Below, one piece after another: positions 60,401-64,000 of a stretch of DNA of 64,000 nucleotides. Numbering within the stretch: the stretch's first letter is position 1; every line of letters starts with the position of its first letter. Below the pieces are notes generated by a model, which made no database searches, was not told where the DNA came from, and was given only the letters and a program-made list of their open reading frames with translations. The position numbers were made by a program, and so were the translations under genes. Source of the DNA: Thermothelomyces thermophilus ATCC 42464 (taxonomy: Eukaryota > Ascomycota > Sordariomycetes > Sordariales > Chaetomiaceae); contig NC_016477.1 of NCBI RefSeq assembly GCF_000226095.1, forward strand, positions 2,728,001 through 2,792,000, read 5' to 3'.

Positions 60401-61129
60401 CTCGGTTAGCTTGGCCCTCTGGTCGGAGGGAGAGGAACCGATCCTTCTCTTCTTCTTCGATCTAACTCTCTAACGTTGTCCCTATATATACTTGCCATCG
60501 GGAGACTTATATAGAGTCGCTTAAAACCTAGACCACTAACATTTAGAAAGGAATCGCTTGGTAGAACACTTGCCTAACGGTACTTAGCTATCTAACTAGG
60601 TAGAGAAGACATTTTATTTAGCGTTTTTATAAGTTAGTGATTCATAGTTTATAGTTATTAGTTATAGAAAAGAGAGAGGAGAAGAGGGTTAAGTTAGGGA
60701 TATTTATGGACCTTCTAGTTCTTCCTAAATACTTTTCTTATCTAGTTATTCTAGGCTATATTTACTAGTTCTAATACTATCTGATAGGTAACTACGTTAG
60801 CCCCTATATAATTAGGTTATTCTTCATCATAACCTTAAGGAATAATCTTGACTTACGTTTTATCTAGTAATAATAAAGGAGTATAACCTATTATATAATA
60901 GGTTATTCTAGCCTAGGTATACCTTCTTTAAATAGAAGTCTAGTAGTTCTAGTGCCCTATCTATTAAATCGTTTAAAGGATAAGTATCCCCTATTTCTCC
61001 TTAAACTTCTTCTTACTTTTCTACCCTTCTAACTAACTCTCGCTTATAATTATCTTCTTTTATTTAGATAGCTAGTACTACTTCTTCCTATATTACTTCC
61101 CCTTTAAACTTGCTATAAGCTCCTATAAG
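60401..61129 (-). other. Spacer with a weak minus-strand coding trace
   Basis: 60660-61100 reads in one minus frame as a charged sequence (KEDNYKRELVRRVEKQEEV) once stops are ignored. 60401-60650 shows nothing clear. It may be the N-terminal end of the neighbouring remnant, or a separate gene. Confidence 0.3.
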
Positions 61130-62073
61130 CAAGTTCGACCATTATATCTATTAAAAGAGTTAAGCGCTAGAGATATAAATCCTCTATCTAAGAAGATATA
61201 GAAATTGATGAGGATACTAAGCCTATACTTCCCTCGATAACCAACCGGCCGGTAGATTTAACGACTACCTAGGATAATCGGTTCCTTACGCCTCCTAAGT
61301 TTATATAGGTAGTAAGAGTAGCTTACCTAGAAAATCCCCTAATGCCTTTAGATTATCTAAAGGTAGCCTTAATATAGTATTAGTATAAACTATTCCTTTC
61401 GTACCATAGATTCTTCTTTATTAAGTACCCTAAGATATAGGTAGTCCTATATATTTGCTAGGAGCTAAACCCTAATCCTAATACTTTAGAGTGGATATTT
61501 AGAATCCTAAGACTTGCTCCTACCTATATAGAATTCTTCTATACCTATAAGGGAGCTCTAGTAAAGCGGTTATACCTAGTTTTCACGGAAATCAATAATA
61601 GTAGTCTATTTAGTCGGTAGATTTATACTATAGTTACCTACCAGGCCCGAGTTCTTAGTTTGTTTATCTAGGTATTTAGGGACATATAAGAATAACTTTA
61701 TCCCTCTAGTTAAAGGAAGAGCTAATTAGGGATATAGGAGTTTAGTACTATACTAGGCCTACGAATAATCCTACCAAAGGTTGATAACTAAGGTTATCCC
61801 TCCGAGGAATAAGAAGCCTATCACTATCTACGCTATACAGCCATTCTATAGCTACGTTTTAATAGGTCCTATCCTAGACAGATGGTATAGAAACTATTAC
61901 TAGAGTGATAAGAAGTGCTTGTAGGAGGATGTAGTTAATGATAGCTCCTAAGATCCTAACCCTTGGCTCATAGGTCGGGCTAAATTTGACTTTAATAGCT
62001 AGCTAAAGAATGTCTAGCTAGTAACGTAGAAAAAGAGCTCTTTAATTTTAATAGATTTAGACGGTATAGTTAG
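61130..62073 (+). pseudogene. Unrecognised coding remnant, plus strand
   Basis: One plus frame reads as protein over ~310 codons apart from TAG/TAA stops: DIEIDEDTKPILPSITNRP, RFLTPPKFI, LEWIFRILRLAPTYIEFFY, then Q/L-rich segments to TAG 62071. It converges on the integrase of the element to the right and diverges from the minus-strand remnants to the left. Its position antisense and downstream of a gypsy pol recalls the antisense gene of the chromoviruses, but no zinc-cluster pattern is seen. Family unknown. Confidence 0.4.
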
Positions 62074-62229
62074 GGATTAATAGGTAGCTTATGAATAGGG
62101 TAGATAGCGCTTATAGGTAGGGAATTAGGGATTTAGGGGAAAGAGGTAAAGGTAGTATAGAAAAGGGGTAATTAGGGGTTTAGGTAGTAAAAAGTAAATA
62201 GAAGTAAAATCAAATAAGGTTAACTTATA

Positions 62230-64000
62230 CTTCTATTAATAGCTTAAAGGTTGAAATCTAGGTAGTTCTTCTCCAATTAGTTCGATTATAAGCTCTTACT
62301 GTCACTATTATTACTCTTAAACTTTAGATCTAGTAAGTTAGTCGCTTAGTTATAGTTACCTAGTTTATCTAGGAGCTTCCTCTTCTACTACTACTTCTTT
62401 AAGTGCTTCTAGTAGCAAAGAACCTACTTAGTTCTAAGGGTTCTACTTGCCTAGAAAACTATTAAATCTGTTAGCTTTAAGCTAAACTCTATCCTACTTA
62501 AAAAACTTCTTAACGCGGTTTATGAAATATAGTGTCTATATAATTATACCGTTAAGAGTCTCTAGGTAGTAGATATTCCTGTTCCTAACTTCCCGGACCT
62601 AGTATAGACTATACCACTAATACTAGAGTTTTCGAAACGAGCTTATATCGATCTGCTAAATATTGTTATATACTGGAACAAGATCACTTACCTTGATTTA
62701 GGCATTCTCGGCTCTGAATTTGCGGTAGTAGGCTTTGTTTCGGCGTTTAGCCATTTTTCGTCTGGCTTCGGCAACCTTTTCAGTGGTAACTTCCAGATCG
62801 AATTCCATATCAAGTAGTATCTTAGTATAGAGTTCTAATAGTCATAGGCAGGCCTCTACTTGATTTTCCCCGTCTAGTCAGACGGCTATAGAGTCCTAGT
62901 AAAGAATTCGCCAGGTAGGGACATTGTTTTTAATTAGGCTAATAGGATTATAGTTATAGATAAGGTTAAAGGGTAAGTAGCTATAGCTATTTCGAATAGT
63001 AGTATAGTTAATATATAAGATATAGAGAAGAAGCTATCGCTAGTTCTTTCTGGTTCCTATAGTTATCTTTGCTAGGGTAGCTATAATAGGTATATACCTA
63101 GCCTTACTAATACCGTTAGCCTTAGAGTTATAAGGAGAAATAATAATATATTCTACCCTTAGTTCCTCTAAGATAGCTTTTACTTCCCCTTTAAATTTAG
63201 ATCCCCTATTAATAACTACGACTATTAGGAGTCCCTAATAAAGGAGAATGTTATAGTTAATGAAGTTCTTTACCGCTCTAGCTAACTTGTTAGGTAGGAC
63301 TTCGGCTTCTATAAATCCTAAAAGATCGTTACACGTCTTAAGGAGGAAATAGGGCTTCCCCCTCTAGTTAAAGAGTATAAACTAGATATCTAAGTGCCAT
63401 TTCGTAAATAGAATTAGAAAAGGTTCTAAATATAAATGTACTTCCTTAAATCTTTTAGTATCCTATGCCTAGCACTCTAGGTAGGTACGAATCTACTTTA
63501 CTACGTTAGTATATATTCCCTTCTAGTAATAGTAGTTAGTAACCCTCTGGTAAGTAGCTTCTCTACCTTTATAGCCTATCTTATCATAGTAGGCTTAGAA
63601 AATTTATTACCTTTCTTCTAGGGTATCTATTATATAGCAAGGATTCTAGGTATCGTTTGCTAGCCGAAGGAATAGATAGCCCTTGTCTACTAAATATTTA
63701 AGCGCTTCCTTCTTGAATAGACGTCGCCACTAGTATAGTCAGATAGCTATAGGTTTTTCTAGAGTGGCTAAGTACTATACGATAGCTTTAGAGTGTATAG
63801 AGTATCCTTCCTTAAGGTTCGGGTCTATAGGTTTAAAAGGATTACTAACGTAGTTAGTATAGATTTGTATGTCAACCTAATCGTTAATATCCTCTTTGTT
63901 TACTTTCTCTATCTAGTTAGACGGACTAGGAGGCTTCTACGAAAGCCTATTAGTAATAGCATTTTTAGAACCTAGAATATACTTAACCTTAAAGTCGAAT
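62230..64000 (-). pseudogene. pol 3' part of a second gypsy family (RNase H end and integrase)
   Basis: Reading the minus strand from 64000: the RNase H end (NRLS-KPPSPSN), then the integrase zinc region with FKKEALKYLVDKGYLF and the degraded H2C2 motif near YDKIGYKGREATYQRV. Then the core with WHLDI, IVVVINRGSKFKGEV and SPYNSKANG, and a C-terminal part with NNVPTWRILY, KMAKRRNKAYYRK and KVSDLV. The second catalytic Asp and the Glu appear as Asn and Lys, both G to A changes. No chromodomain is visible after it; the end near 62230 is a guess. It differs from the left-hand family in every motif and is cut by the window edge. Confidence 0.75.

Noticed and set aside
60541-60610. tRNA-like stretch containing GGTAGAACACTTGCCTAA
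   Set aside because: Resembles an A box and anticodon loop, but there is no B box and no acceptor stem pairing.
1-64000. CRISPR arrays, rRNA, Helitron or TIR-transposon ends
   Set aside because: Repeats present are explained by LTRs and nested copies. No short spaced direct repeats, rRNA core sequence or terminal inverted repeats beyond LTR ends were seen.

Overview
The window holds no intact cellular gene. It looks like a heterochromatic, AT-rich block of a filamentous ascomycete genome (Pezizomycotina). The evidence is a stack of Ty3/gypsy chromodomain retrotransposons (chromoviruses) in which CAG, CAA and TGG codons have almost all become TAG, TAA or TAG and TpA is everywhere. That is the signature of repeat-induced point mutation (RIP). 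All coordinates come from reading and aligning copies by eye.

Layout. From 1 to 57703 everything is one family of ~7.5 kb elements nested inside one another, each bounded by LTRs of equal length and a 5-bp target-site duplication (TSD). The outermost copy H0 (minus) enters from the left edge and ends with its 5' LTR at 57276-57703. E1 (minus, 137-7627) and A (plus, 8035-53493) sit in H0. B (plus, 12743-20262) and C (minus, 21306-51679) sit in A. D (plus, 24539-39709) and F (plus, 42962-50569) sit in C. E (minus, 25793-33419) sits in D. Nesting is five deep (H0>A>C>D>E). Subtracting the inserts leaves about 7.49-7.63 kb for each complete element.

Element plan, in sense order: 5' LTR; a 12-nt primer-binding site complementary to the predicted transcript start (self-priming); gag with a CCHC knuckle and a ~480-residue C-terminal extension; pol (protease, RT, RNase H, integrase, chromodomain) in the -1 frame, starting at an ATG overlapping the gag end; then an extra gene on the OPPOSITE strand; a hairpin; a polypurine tract; 3' LTR. 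The antisense gene is present in all seven copies whose 3' end is visible. It has two exons with a 47-60 nt intron at one conserved phase-1 position and ends inside the chromodomain (104-nt tail-to-tail overlap in five copies). It encodes ~190-218 residues with a Zn2Cys6-like pattern CX2CX6CX8CX2CX6C followed by a probable coiled coil. LTR U3 regions fall into five types that match the types of the antisense gene. In the B/D type the U3 carries six alternating half-sites spaced exactly 17 bp apart, which could be operators. A retrotransposon carrying its own antisense fungal-type transcription factor and matching LTR operators is the most interesting system here.

From 57704 to 64000 lies different, also RIP-degraded, repeat DNA. 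It holds the 3' end of pol (RNase H tail and integrase) of a second, non-chromodomain gypsy family on the minus strand (62230-64000), plus unrecognised coding remnants on both strands (58615-62073).
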